A model generated the notes under the pieces. It saw only the letters and a program-made list of their open reading frames with translations, was not told the DNA's origin and made no database searches. A program made the position numbers and the translations under genes. Source: Thiocystis violascens (lineage in GTDB: Bacteria > Pseudomonadota > Gammaproteobacteria > Chromatiales > Chromatiaceae). From it: a stretch of 64,000 nucleotides of DNA. Below, piece after piece: positions 8,945 to 17,802 of this stretch; the stretch's first letter is position 1, and every line of letters starts with the position of its first letter. The stretch lies in the NCBI GenBank assembly GCA_020721065.1, contig DYNM01000002.1:62001-126000 (forward strand), given 5' to 3'.

Positions 8945-8965
8945 GTTATAGCTCCAGTAGCAAAT

Positions 8966-8991
8966 TCTTGGGGCGTACATGCGCCCCAAGA
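8966..8991 (+). terminator. Hairpin after pufA2
   Basis: TCTTGGGGCG (8966-8975) and CGCCCCAAGA (8982-8991) form a perfect 10-bp stem with a 6-nt loop, followed by TTTATCT. It may be a leaky terminator or a stability hairpin between pufA2 and pufA3. Confidence 0.5.
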
Positions 8992-9075
8992 TTTATCTGA
9001 TTACTCCATTCTGAATTTGCACTGAGATAACTAATTCCTGATTAGGATGTCCCGTGTAATTAGGAGATGCAATCA

Positions 9076-9273
9076 ATGCAACAATATACTTGGAAACTTT
9101 GGCAACAATACAGCCCTAAGCTCATTATTATGGGGACGGGTGGCTCGTTGTTTGCCCTTGCTTTTGTCATTCACATTCTGTTGTTCAGCAGCTCGACATT
9201 CAATTGGCTGCAAGGTTCGGAAACGATGCCCGCAGCAGTCGCGCAAATGACACCGTTACCAGTACTCCGCTGA
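9076..9273 (+). CDS. pufA3: Divergent LH1 alpha polypeptide 3
   Basis: This 65-residue chain keeps the LH1 alpha layout: WKLW near the N-terminus, a membrane helix, the ligand His in FVIHILLFSS, FNWL, and a tail ending in MTPLPVLR like that of alpha-1. It lacks the usual DPRR before the helix and reads SPKL instead, with a Gly-rich GTGGS after it. GGAG at 9063-9066 touches an ATG at 9067 and so points to ATG 9076. No third beta gene follows before yjbQ. Confidence 0.88.
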   Translation: MQQYTWKLWQQYSPKLIIMGTGGSLFALAFVIHILLFSSSTFNWLQGSETMPAAVAQMTPLPVLR

Positions 9274-9350
9274 TTCTAGTGGCGTTTCAACGTCGGCGGG
9301 CGGGGAACGCTTAAACATACCCTGTCCGTTGTCGTCATTCATTACTAGCC

Positions 9351-9779
9351 ATGTTATTTTTTAATGATTCCATTTGCTTAACTACCACTGCTCCCATTCA
9401 AATTATTGATGTAACCATTCGCATCAAGGCTATCGTTCAGCAGCATCCCGTCCATAACGGACAACTCACTCTCTATTCTGCACACACCACTGCATTCGTA
9501 GCAATTAACGAATGTGAGCCGATGTTGCAGCAGGATATGGTCGATTTTTTAACGACGTTAGTCCCGCCACCGCACTCCTTGCGCCATAATATCAATCCAA
9601 TTGATGGCCGGTTAAATGCGCATTCACATTTGCTCGGTTTGTTTATGAATACGTCTGAAACGATTCCGATTGTGAATGGAGAATTATTGTTAGGGAATTG
9701 GCAATCCATCTTTTTTATTGAATTAGATGGCCCCCGCGAAGAACGCATCTTGCGGGTGCAAATAGCAGGAGAGCGTTAA
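9351..9779 (+). CDS. yjbQ: YjbQ family (UPF0047) protein
   Basis: The 142-residue protein matches the YjbQ/UPF0047 family, small trimeric proteins with weak thiamine-phosphate synthase activity and an uncertain main role. Typical features are the YSAHTTAFVAINECEP stretch, the RHN motif, HSHLLGLFMNTSETIPI and the C-terminal FIELDGPREERI. It starts about 78 bases after pufA3 and its stop nearly abuts the RuBisCO-like gene, so it probably belongs to that unit. Confidence 0.85.
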   Translation: MLFFNDSICLTTTAPIQIIDVTIRIKAIVQQHPVHNGQLTLYSAHTTAFVAINECEPMLQQDMVDFLTTLVPPPHSLRHNINPIDGRLNAHSHLLGLFMNTSETIPIVNGELLLGNWQSIFFIELDGPREERILRVQIAGER

Positions 9780-9782
9780 TTG

Positions 9783-11129
9783 ATGTTGGATTCCGATAGC
9801 GCGGGTTTTTTTGCTGATGCGCAAACACTGGATCAAGATGCGTATATTCACCTTGACTATTATTTAGAATGCACAGGTGATCCACGTCTCGCAGCAGCGC
9901 ATTTTTGTGCGGAACAATCAACTGCGCAATGGCGACGAGTTGGTCATGCTGAAGATTTAAGAGCACAGTTTGCAGCGCGAGTTATTGATTTCACCATACT
10001 CAATTCAGAACTCACCGCGTTTAGTTATGGGATTCACACTCCGTTGGGTGAGCGCGTTTCAGCTTGCCACCTCACAATTGCGCATCCACACGCTAATTTT
10101 GGAGCGCGCTTACCTAATTTATTAAGTGCAGTATGTGGTGAAGGCACCTTTTTTTCTCCCAATGCTCCGATTATTAAACTCCTTGATATTCGTTTTCCCG
10201 ATGCGTATTTAGCCGCGTTTACAGGGCCGCGTTTCGGCGTTGAAGGCTTGCGAGAGCAATTGCAGGTGTATCAGCGCCCCATCTTTTTTGGAGTAATTAA
10301 ACCGAATATCGGTTTGCCTCCTGATGCCTTTAGTCAACTTGGTTATGAAAGTTGGTTAGGTGGTCTTGATATTGCCAAAGATGATGAAATGCTTGCGGAT
10401 ACCTCTTGGTGCCCACTCAGTGAACGCTCGGCATTATTAGGTGCAGCACGTCGTCAAGCTGAATATGAAACGGGAGTGCCGAAATGTTATCTTGCCAATA
10501 TCACCGATGAAGTAGATCGTTTAATTGAATTACACGATCTTGCCGTTGCTAATGGCGCAAATGCGTTATTAGTGAATGCAATGCCGGTAGGATTAAGTGC
10601 GGTGCGTATGTTATGCAAACATGCCACCGTGCCACTTATTGCGCACTTTCCATTATTAGCACCATTTAATCGGTTGGCACACTTTGGAATTCATTCTCAA
10701 GTCTTCACAAAATTACAACGATTAGCTGGTTTTGATGCCATTATTATGCCGGGTTTTGGGGCACGAATGCACATGAGCGATGCAGAAGTCATTGCCAATG
10801 TGAATGCTTGCCTTGCACCAATGGGTGCGATTAAACGCAGTTTACCGGTGCCAGGTGGAAGCGATTGGGCTGGAACATTAAACGAAGTTTATCAAAAAGT
10901 TGGCACCGTTGATTTTGGATTTGTACCCGGACGCGGCGTCTTTGGACATCCGCTCGGGCCCCGCGCTGGCGCTACCAGTATTCGTCAGGCCTGGGATGCG
11001 ATTGCTGCGGGTCAATCTGTCCTTGAATACGCAACAACACATGTAGAATTAAAAGCGGCATTCCAAGCATTTGGAATATCTCATACACTTCCAATTCCTG
11101 AATCTGATACGCAGCAAGGTGCATCGTGA
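9783..11129 (+). CDS. RuBisCO-like protein (type IV, photosynthetic-bacterium class)
   Basis: The 448-residue protein is homologous to the RuBisCO large subunit but is not a carbon-fixing form. The carbamylation-type motif is present as [10 protein letters not shown] (Lys199), and [10 protein letters not shown] keeps the first Lys (173) but has Asn where RuBisCO has the second. The loop-6 Lys region reads MPGFGARM. Segments such as [16 protein letters not shown] and [13 protein letters not shown] resemble the Chlorobium-type RLP, linked to sulfur and oxidative-stress metabolism. The start follows AGGAG by 11 bases. The stop overlaps idi by 4 bases, so the two are coupled. Confidence 0.92.
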   Translation: MLDSDSAGFFADAQTLDQDAYIHLDYYLECTGDPRLAAAHFCAEQSTAQWRRVGHAEDLRAQFAARVIDFTILNSELTAFSYGIHTPLGERVSACHLTIAHPHANFGARLPNLLSAVCGEGTFFSPNAPIIKLLDIRFPDAYLAAFTGPRFGVEGLREQLQVYQRPIFFGVIKPNIGLPPDAFSQLGYESWLGGLDIAKDDEMLADTSWCPLSERSALLGAARRQAEYETGVPKCYLANITDEVDRLIELHDLAVANGANALLVNAMPVGLSAVRMLCKHATVPLIAHFPLLAPFNRLAHFGIHSQVFTKLQRLAGFDAIIMPGFGARMHMSDAEVIANVNACLAPMGAIKRSLPVPGGSDWAGTLNEVYQKVGTVDFGFVPGRGVFGHPLGPRAGATSIRQAWDAIAAGQSVLEYATTHVELKAAFQAFGISHTLPIPESDTQQGAS

Positions 11130-11725
11130 GCACCAATTTTGTGCCACCACTTGCCGCTACCGAATGGCACCATGCTTGGGAACGCGATGCAATAGAAGAA
11201 GTGATTGTTGTCGATCATAATAACCAATCATTGGGCACTGCTGGTAAATTAGAAGTTCATCGCACCGGTCAATTGCATCGCGCTTTTTCAATTCTCGTAT
11301 TTAATTCTCAAGGTGACTTATTATTGCAACGCCGCGCCAATGGTAAATACCATTTTGCGTGTTGCTGGTCGAATACCTGTTGCGGACATCCGCGCCCGGA
11401 TGAAACCGTATTAAGTGCCGCATGTCGCCGCTTAAAAGAAGAGTTTGGAATTGCAGTGGCTTTAACGGAGCGAACGCAATTTGTATATCGCGCTGAAGAT
11501 GCGCATTCGGGTTTAATTGAACACGAATATCTGCACATGTTTTGTGGCGCGTATAATGGTTCACCGCAACCAGAACCCTCAGAAATTGGCGCATGGCGTT
11601 GGATGTCTATTCCTGCTATTCAACGCGCATTACACGCGCATCCACACTGGTTTACACCTTGGTTCCATTTGTTAATGGACAAGTTGTTAATTGATCACCC
11701 TCACAATTTTATTTCTGCCCATTGA
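11126..11725 (+). CDS. idi: Isopentenyl-diphosphate delta-isomerase, type I
   Basis: The Nudix-fold type I IPP isomerase converts IPP to DMAPP for carotenoid, bacteriochlorophyll-tail and quinone synthesis. The 199 residues include the catalytic Cys motif NTCCGHPRP, the Nudix-derived RRLKEEFGI and the metal/Glu motif EHEYLHMF. The GTG start lies inside the RuBisCO-like stop (GTGA). Idi occurs in several photosynthesis gene clusters; being coupled to an RLP rather than to crt/bch genes is less usual. Confidence 0.93.
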   Translation: MSTNFVPPLAATEWHHAWERDAIEEVIVVDHNNQSLGTAGKLEVHRTGQLHRAFSILVFNSQGDLLLQRRANGKYHFACCWSNTCCGHPRPDETVLSAACRRLKEEFGIAVALTERTQFVYRAEDAHSGLIEHEYLHMFCGAYNGSPQPEPSEIGAWRWMSIPAIQRALHAHPHWFTPWFHLLMDKLLIDHPHNFISAH

Positions 11726-11751
11726 GTTTTTTATTGTGCGCCGAGCGGTTT

Positions 11752-12735
11752 ATGTCAATTCCTGATTCCCTTGGTGCTCCGTCACGCGCCACGCCAGACA
11801 CCCATCAACGCGGTCAAGACAAATTAGCGCGGCTTCCTCAGCAGGTTGCGTCGCCGTCGGTGCAATTACGAAAACCGGACTGGATTCGTGCTTCTGCGCC
11901 ACTCGGCGCTGACGTTGCGCGGATGAAGGCTCTGTTGCGTGGGCACAACTTGGCGACGGTGTGTGAGGAGGCGATGTGCCCTAATTTGGGTGAATGTTTC
12001 AAATCTGGCACCGCTACCTTTTTGATTTTAGGCGATATTTGTACGCGCCGTTGTCCATTTTGCGATGTTGCGCACGGGCAACCACAGCCCGTTAATCCAG
12101 AGGAGCCGGCGCAGTTGGCGCAGGCGGTGGCGGCGTTGGCGTTGCGTTATGTCGTCATCACTTCGGTGGATCGTGATGATTTGCGCGACGGTGGTGCCGG
12201 ACAGTTTGCCGATTGCGTGCGGGCAGTGCGCCGCGATAATGCGCTGATAAAAATAGAGATTTTGGTGCCAGATTTTCGTGGGCGCGTCGCAGCGGCGCTC
12301 GCGCAATTTGCTGACGACGCGGTGCCCGATGTGTTCAATCACAACTTGGAAACCGTGCCGCGCCTGTATCGCCACACCCGCCCCGGCGCGGACTACGCCG
12401 GTTCTTTGCAGTTGTTGCAGGCGTTCAAAACGCGCCATCCCGAAGTACCGACAAAATCTGGGTTGATGCTCGGTTTGGGCGAAACCCGCGAGGAAGTGGT
12501 GGCGGTGATGCGCGATTTGCGAGCGCACGGCTGTAACATGTTGACTTTAGGGCAATATCTCCAGCCCAGTCGCAATCATCTTGCCGTGAATCGTTATTGG
12601 ACGCCGAGCGAATTTGACGACCTGCGCAGCACGGGCGAGGCATTGGGATTTGCGCACGTCGCCAGTGCGCCGCTGGTGCGCTCGTCCTATCATGCGGATC
12701 GCCAAGCTGGTGATGTCATTGATTCCACTCGATAA
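11752..12735 (+). CDS. lipA: Lipoyl synthase
   Basis: LipA inserts two sulfurs into protein-bound octanoyl groups. Both iron-sulfur sites are seen: the auxiliary cluster motif [12 protein letters not shown] (Cys71, 76, 82) and the radical-SAM motif CTRRCPFC (Cys97, 101, 104). Family signatures EILVPDF and [12 protein letters not shown] are present. I prefer ATG 11752 over an in-frame TTG at 11722 that would overlap idi. lipB is not in the window. Confidence 0.95.
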   Translation: MSIPDSLGAPSRATPDTHQRGQDKLARLPQQVASPSVQLRKPDWIRASAPLGADVARMKALLRGHNLATVCEEAMCPNLGECFKSGTATFLILGDICTRRCPFCDVAHGQPQPVNPEEPAQLAQAVAALALRYVVITSVDRDDLRDGGAGQFADCVRAVRRDNALIKIEILVPDFRGRVAAALAQFADDAVPDVFNHNLETVPRLYRHTRPGADYAGSLQLLQAFKTRHPEVPTKSGLMLGLGETREEVVAVMRDLRAHGCNMLTLGQYLQPSRNHLAVNRYWTPSEFDDLRSTGEALGFAHVASAPLVRSSYHADRQAGDVIDSTR

Positions 12736-12763
12736 AACACGCAAAAAACTGATTTTTTAGCGC

Positions 12764-13534
12764 ATGTCGATCATGTACAGCATTGCCAAAAGTTTACTGT
12801 TACCGCCGGGGTTGTTGCTCTTACTGCTGGGAACTGCATTTTTTCTGGTGCGTGGTGTAGTTGGAAAACTTTTGATTTTTATCACTTTTTCACTGTTCAC
12901 CTTGATGACGTTGCCAGTGGTGGCGACGGTGTTGATGATGCCTTTGGAGCGTTATCCGGCGCTGGGAACAACGACTGCACCGCTGCCGTCCACCGCGCAG
13001 GCGATTGTGATTTTGAGCGCCGGACGGGTGACGGATGCGCCGGAATATGGCGGCGACACGCTTGATGATGCGAGTTGGCGGCGGCTGCGTTACGGCGCGA
13101 TTTTGCAGCGCCAAACCGGTTTACCGCTTTATGTGGCAGGCGGGAAATTCTCTGAGGAACAACAAACACTTGCGGAATTAATGGCAACGGCGTTGCAGCA
13201 AGATTATGGAATAACGGTGGCGGGAATGGAAACCAGCAGCCAAACAACTTGGGAAAATGCTCGCAATACCGCGCAATTATTAAAGCCAATTGGCATTCAG
13301 CATTTATTATTAGTGAGTGATGCGTGGCATTTACCGCGAGCAGTCGATGCTTTTATAGAAATGGGTTTTATTATAACACCAGCACCCACTGGTTTTGTGC
13401 ATCGCCCGCATTGGCAAACTCAATTAACATATTGGGATTTTTTACCGTCAGCGCGGAGCTTTTTACTCAGTTATTATGCTATTCATGAACACATCGGGCG
13501 CGTGTGGTACCAATTAAAAGTGTGGCAAAATTAA
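12764..13534 (+). CDS. YdcF/ElyC-like DUF218 membrane protein
   Basis: The 256-residue protein has two N-terminal membrane segments (about residues 10-30 and 35-58) followed by a DUF218 domain. Family features include AIVILSAG, RLRYGAILQRQTGLPLYVAGG, SQTTWENARN and the DAWHLPRA motif. E. coli ElyC and SanA of this fold affect envelope integrity and peptidoglycan or carrier-lipid metabolism; the reaction is unknown. The gene is convergent with srkA with 8 bases between stops. Confidence 0.82.
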   Translation: MSIMYSIAKSLLLPPGLLLLLLGTAFFLVRGVVGKLLIFITFSLFTLMTLPVVATVLMMPLERYPALGTTTAPLPSTAQAIVILSAGRVTDAPEYGGDTLDDASWRRLRYGAILQRQTGLPLYVAGGKFSEEQQTLAELMATALQQDYGITVAGMETSSQTTWENARNTAQLLKPIGIQHLLLVSDAWHLPRAVDAFIEMGFIITPAPTGFVHRPHWQTQLTYWDFLPSARSFLLSYYAIHEHIGRVWYQLKVWQN

Positions 13535-13542
13535 ACATTACC

Positions 13543-14538
13543 TTAGTTATTTCCCGTTGTCCATAAAGTACCAGCCGCCATTGCCGTAATTTGTTCTTGT
13601 AATTGTAAAATATGATCATGCCAGAATTGCGCCGTATTAAACCAAGGAAACGCGGCTGGAAAAGCGGGATCATCCCAACGCCGCGCTAACCACGCTGCAT
13701 AATGGATGATACGCAAAGTTCGTAAAGCTTCAATCAAGTGAATTTCACGCCAATTGAACTCACAAAAATCTTCATAACCTGCTAAAACATCATCAAGTTG
13801 CCAGCGCATTTCTTCACGATCTCCAGCCAATAACATCCATAAATCTTGAATTGCTGGTCCTTGTCGCGCATCATCAAAATCAACGAAATGCGGACCATCA
13901 TCTGTCCATAATAGATTGCCGAGATGACAATCGCCGTGCAACCGAATGAGCTTTATCATTCCAGCGCGTTCATAACAGGCATCAATCTGCGTTAAGGCTT
14001 CGGAAACAGTATTGAGATACGTCGATAATAGCGCCGAAGGTAAACATTGATTGGCTAATAAAAAATCGCGTGATTCAATTCCAAAATGCGCACAATTTAA
14101 AGTTGGGCGTTGTGTAAAAGCTGTCACTGCTCCAAGTGCATGAATCCGCCCTAATAAGCGCCCTAACCATTCCCGCACCGCCGCTTGTTCTAAATTAGGA
14201 GCGCGTCCACCTTGGCGTAAAGTGAGCGCAAAACGATAGCCATTAAACTGGTGTAATGTTTGTTCATTAAAAAGTAACGGTGGTATTACTGGCAGCTCAT
14301 GATTAGCAAGCTCTTGGCTGAAATGATGTTCTTCTAAAATTGCGGCATCACTCCAGCGGTGCGGTCGATAAAATTTGGCAATCAACGGCGCGGATTCATC
14401 AATTCCGACTTGATAAACGCGATTTTCATAACTATTGAGCGTTAGCAACCGTCCGTCGGTAATTAAACCTAAACTTTCAATCGCATCAAGGACAACATCA
14501 GGAGTAAGATTGGCGTAAGGTTTAACTGAATGTGTCAT
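13543..14538 (-). CDS. srkA: Stress response kinase A
   Basis: The 331-residue protein is an APH-fold Ser/Thr kinase of the SrkA (RdoA/YihE) family, which counters stress-induced death pathways in enterobacteria. It shows the N-terminal SYENRVYQVG, the catalytic loop LHGDCHLGNLLW and the metal-binding FVDFDDARQGPAIQD. It is convergent with the DUF218 gene and divergent from the NuoB-like gene. Its usual neighbour dsbA is absent. Confidence 0.92.
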   Translation of the reverse strand: MTHSVKPYANLTPDVVLDAIESLGLITDGRLLTLNSYENRVYQVGIDESAPLIAKFYRPHRWSDAAILEEHHFSQELANHELPVIPPLLFNEQTLHQFNGYRFALTLRQGGRAPNLEQAAVREWLGRLLGRIHALGAVTAFTQRPTLNCAHFGIESRDFLLANQCLPSALLSTYLNTVSEALTQIDACYERAGMIKLIRLHGDCHLGNLLWTDDGPHFVDFDDARQGPAIQDLWMLLAGDREEMRWQLDDVLAGYEDFCEFNWREIHLIEALRTLRIIHYAAWLARRWDDPAFPAAFPWFNTAQFWHDHILQLQEQITAMAAGTLWTTGNN

Positions 14539-14598
14539 ATAAAATTGAACTTTTATTTGGAATAAAAATGCGTTGTTCGTAATGGAGTTAAAAAACTG

Positions 14599-15156
14599 AT
14601 GTTACGCATTCTTGAACAATCATTGCGCATTGGCGTGATCACTGAACCCGCCCCCACTCACGATGATGCCGAATTAGCACGGTTTGGTATTCAATTGCGC
14701 CGTTTAATTGATACGCGCTTAGGACGCAGTTTAGCTATTCGGCAAGTGGATGCCGGTTCCTGTAATGGCTGCGAATTGGAAATTCACGCGCTGAATAATC
14801 CGTATCACGATATTGAACGCTTTGGCGTTCATTTCGTGGCGTCACCGCGTCATGCCGATGCGCTATTGGTCACTGGGCCGGTATCGCGCCACATGGAAAC
14901 CGCTCTGCGTCGCACTTGGCGAGCGACTCCATCGCCAAAATTCGTGATTGCAGCGGGCGATTGCGCCTGTACTGGCGGCGAGTTTGGCGTGTCGTATGCG
15001 AGTTGTGGCGCAGTAGAAAATGTCATTCCAGTTGATATAAAAATCCCCGGTTGTCCGCCAGCGCCATTTGATTTAATCACCGGTTTGCTGGCGGCACTTC
15101 AATCTCAACAATTATCTTTTTCAAGTCAAAAAGAACAAGAAAAAGCTCCAATTTGA
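14599..15156 (+). CDS. Orphan NuoB/HycG-type iron-sulfur subunit
   Basis: The 185-residue protein resembles the small subunit of group 4 [NiFe]-hydrogenases and complex I (HycG/HyfI/NuoB), carrying one [4Fe-4S] cluster. Visible ligand motifs are SCNGCE, GDCACTGG and PGCPP. In these complexes it passes electrons between the catalytic or quinone site and the ferredoxin-like subunits. No partner subunit is adjacent: srkA is divergent and hisC convergent. It could work with a complex encoded elsewhere or be a leftover. Confidence 0.82.
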   Translation: MLRILEQSLRIGVITEPAPTHDDAELARFGIQLRRLIDTRLGRSLAIRQVDAGSCNGCELEIHALNNPYHDIERFGVHFVASPRHADALLVTGPVSRHMETALRRTWRATPSPKFVIAAGDCACTGGEFGVSYASCGAVENVIPVDIKIPGCPPAPFDLITGLLAALQSQQLSFSSQKEQEKAPI

Positions 15157-15166
15157 GATTGGGGAT

Positions 15167-16246
15167 TTAATTCACCATCTCAGTCAACGCCGACAACAGG
15201 ACTGCGTTTTCTTCTGGCAAGCCCACCGTTAATCGTAAACAGTCGCTCAGTAACGGATGTGCGCCATGCAGGTTTTTAATCAAAATTCTCCGCGTTTTTA
15301 ATTCAGAAAACATGCGATTGGCTTGCTCGGGCGGAGTGCGCACCAGAATAAAATTGGCTTCACTGGGATAAACCTGCAAGGTGCTGAGTTGATTTAACGC
15401 CGTGAATAAATGCTCACGTTCCACCCGAATTGCTTGGGTTTGCGCATCAAACACCGCTTTATGCTGTAATGCAAAGGTGGCGGAAAGTTGCGTTAACACG
15501 TTGATATTATACGGCAAGCGTACCTTATCAATTTCGCGCAGCCATTCACTTGCTCCAACTAAATAACCCAGCCGCAATCCCGCCAATCCCATTTTGGAGA
15601 CGGTGCGCATCACCAATACGTTCGGCCATTTACCCACTGCATTGAGAAAGCTCGCATCCGTAAATGGCGAATAGGCTTCATCAATAATCACTAAACCGGG
15701 CGCGGCTGTAATAATTTGCTCCATATCGGCAACTGCAAATTGATTGCCGGTGGGATTATTCGGATAAGCGAGATAAATCAATGCCGGTTGGGTACGCTCA
15801 ATGGCTGCCAATACCGCCGGCACATCAATTGAAAAATCCTCAGCATTGAGCGGCACGCCGACATAATTCATGCCGGCAAATAACCCAATCATCCGATACA
15901 TCACAAAACTGGGTTCAACGGATAAAATCGTGCGCCCGGACGCTGCAACTGCCAGCGCCAGCATTTGAATTAACTCATCGGAACCGTTGCCGAGTAACAA
16001 TTCCATTTCTGTTGGAATCGCCATTGCTTCACGCAGCGCACGTTGCAATTGTTGCGCGGTGGGATCGGGATAACGATTGAATTCCACGCCGCGCAATTGC
16101 TCGCGCCATTCCGCTGCCAATGGTTCTGGCAATGAATAGGGATTTTCCATTGCATCTAATTTAATGAATCCGTCCGCAGCGGGAACGTGATACGCATTGA
16201 GGGCGCGAATTTCCGGGCGAATTAACTGCGCAATTAACGTGTTCAC
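15167..16246 (-). CDS. hisC: Histidinol-phosphate aminotransferase
   Basis: HisC is a fold-type I PLP enzyme of histidine synthesis. The 359 residues include [35 protein letters not shown], and the PLP-lysine region [13 protein letters not shown]. The frame stays open upstream to 16453, but that 69-residue stretch overlaps hisD and has no family similarity. The GTG at 16246 overlaps the hisD stop (GTGA) and gives the normal length, so I take that start. Confidence 0.95.
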   Translation of the reverse strand: MNTLIAQLIRPEIRALNAYHVPAADGFIKLDAMENPYSLPEPLAAEWREQLRGVEFNRYPDPTAQQLQRALREAMAIPTEMELLLGNGSDELIQMLALAVAASGRTILSVEPSFVMYRMIGLFAGMNYVGVPLNAEDFSIDVPAVLAAIERTQPALIYLAYPNNPTGNQFAVADMEQIITAAPGLVIIDEAYSPFTDASFLNAVGKWPNVLVMRTVSKMGLAGLRLGYLVGASEWLREIDKVRLPYNINVLTQLSATFALQHKAVFDAQTQAIRVEREHLFTALNQLSTLQVYPSEANFILVRTPPEQANRMFSELKTRRILIKNLHGAHPLLSDCLRLTVGLPEENAVLLSALTEMVN

Positions 16247-17547
16247 GCGCCAGCTCCGCGATATTCCGCCGAACGCGCATGAGCGGTTAATCCTTCGCCC
16301 CGCGCCAGCACTGACGCCGTTTTTGCTAATTCCGCCGCGCCAGAAGGCGAGGCCATGATCAAACTGGAACGTTTTTGGAAATCGTAAACGCCGAGCGGGG
16401 AGGAAAATCGCGCCGTCCGCGAGGTCGGCAGAACGTGATTCGGTCCGGCGCAATAATCGCCCAACGCCTCGGCGGTGTAGCGCCCCATGAAGATCGCGCC
16501 AGCGTGATGAATCCGCGTCACCACCGCTTCAGGATCGGCAAGCGACAGCTCTAAATGTTCCGGCGCGATGTGGTTGGCGACTGCCAGCGCCTCGTCAAGA
16601 TCGCGCACCTGAATCAACGCTCCGCGCTCGCGCAACGCGACTTCGGCGATGGCGCGACGTTCCAACGTCGGCAGCAGCCGCGCAATGCTGGCGGCGACGC
16701 GCTCCAAAAAGTCGCCGTCCCAGCTCACCAAAATCGACTGCGCGTCCTCGTCGTGCTCGGCCTGCGAGAACAAATCCATCGCAATCCAATCAGGATCGGT
16801 CGCGCCGTCGCAAATCACCAAAATCTCCGACGGCCCCGCAATCATGTCGATGCCGACCTGCCCATAAACGGCGCGTTTCGCAGTGGCGACGTAAATGTTG
16901 CCGGGACCGACGATCTTATCCACCGGCGGCACGGTCGCCGTGCCATACGCCAGCGCCGCCACTGCTTGCGCTCCACCAATCGCAAATGCGCGATCAACGC
17001 CTGCGATGTGCGCCGCAGCCAGCACCAGCTCGTTGAGTTCGCCGTCCGGCGTCGGCACCACCATCACCAACTCGCCGACTCCGGCAACCTTGGCGGGAAT
17101 CGCGTTCATCAGCACCGACGACGGATAAGCCGCTTTGCCGCCGGGCACATACAGCCCAACGCGATCCAGCGCCGTCACCTGCTGCCCCAGCAACGTGCCG
17201 TCGGCCTCGCGGTAACTCCAACTTTCTAGGGTTTGCCGCTCGGCATAACGGCGAATGCGCTCGGCAGCCAGCGCCAGTGCGTCGCGCTGGGCGGCGGGAA
17301 TCGTCTGCCACGCTTGTTCTAAACGGGCGCGGGGTAATTCCAAATCCGCTGCTGTCGCTGGCGTCCAGCGATCAAAACGGGTGGTGAATTCCAGCAGTGC
17401 CGCGTCGCCGCGAGCGCGAATGTCACGAATGATGGCAGCGACGGTGGTTTGGACGCGGTCATCAGAAACGGAATCCCACGCCAACAGCGCATCAAGCTGG
17501 CGCTGAAAATCGGCATCGGTTGTTGCAAGGCGTTTGATGTCAGTCAC
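16243..17547 (-). CDS. hisD: Histidinol dehydrogenase
   Basis: HisD oxidises histidinol to histidine in two NAD+-dependent steps with zinc. The 434 residues include the family signatures [41 protein letters not shown] and the zinc-region [10 protein letters not shown], plus [17 protein letters not shown]. It is GC-rich compared with its neighbours. hisG, the usual upstream partner, is missing; hisC is translationally coupled downstream. Confidence 0.97.
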   Translation of the reverse strand: MTDIKRLATTDADFQRQLDALLAWDSVSDDRVQTTVAAIIRDIRARGDAALLEFTTRFDRWTPATAADLELPRARLEQAWQTIPAAQRDALALAAERIRRYAERQTLESWSYREADGTLLGQQVTALDRVGLYVPGGKAAYPSSVLMNAIPAKVAGVGELVMVVPTPDGELNELVLAAAHIAGVDRAFAIGGAQAVAALAYGTATVPPVDKIVGPGNIYVATAKRAVYGQVGIDMIAGPSEILVICDGATDPDWIAMDLFSQAEHDEDAQSILVSWDGDFLERVAASIARLLPTLERRAIAEVALRERGALIQVRDLDEALAVANHIAPEHLELSLADPEAVVTRIHHAGAIFMGRYTAEALGDYCAGPNHVLPTSRTARFSSPLGVYDFQKRSSLIMASPSGAAELAKTASVLARGEGLTAHARSAEYRGAGA

Positions 17548-17609
17548 GGTTAAATTATTGTTCCAAAAAACTAATCACAATTGATTAGGAGGATTAATTT
17601 GCAGTTAAG

Positions 17610-17729
17610 TTGGCGCGAGAGGTCGCTCAACTCAAGTCTCTTGATGCCCGGTTGCGCCAGATAACATGCCAGCGTCGGATCATCACGGGCGCTTGTCTGA
17701 TCCAGTTTATGAACGCATTGATGCAGTAA
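17610..17729 (+). pseudogene. Possible remnant of a TraD-like mobilisation protein
   Basis: In the hisD-mnmG spacer a 39-codon frame reads LAREVAQLKSLDARLRQITC and then QRRIITGACLIQ. The Leu/Arg coiled stretch followed by RRIITGA resembles the core of small plasmid TraD-type mobilisation proteins, which have RR-KI-GA at this place. There is no ATG in the frame, and AGGAGG (17587-17592) better suits a TTG at 17599 that opens only a 21-codon frame. I read it as a decayed fragment; chance similarity is possible. Confidence 0.3.
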
Positions 17730-17802
17730 ATTTTGCTCATTCAAGAGTAATTATAGGTAATAATGAAAAAGAATTAAGCAACGGTGAATAGCTCTTTTGG
17801 TT

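Noticed and set aside
16247..16453. N-terminal extension of hisC
   Set aside because: It overlaps hisD, has no family similarity, and the GTG at 16246 coupled to the hisD stop gives the standard length.
16555..17229. 224-codon plus-strand frame opposite hisD
   Set aside because: His/Arg-rich composition typical of a shadow frame; hisD on the other strand is certain.
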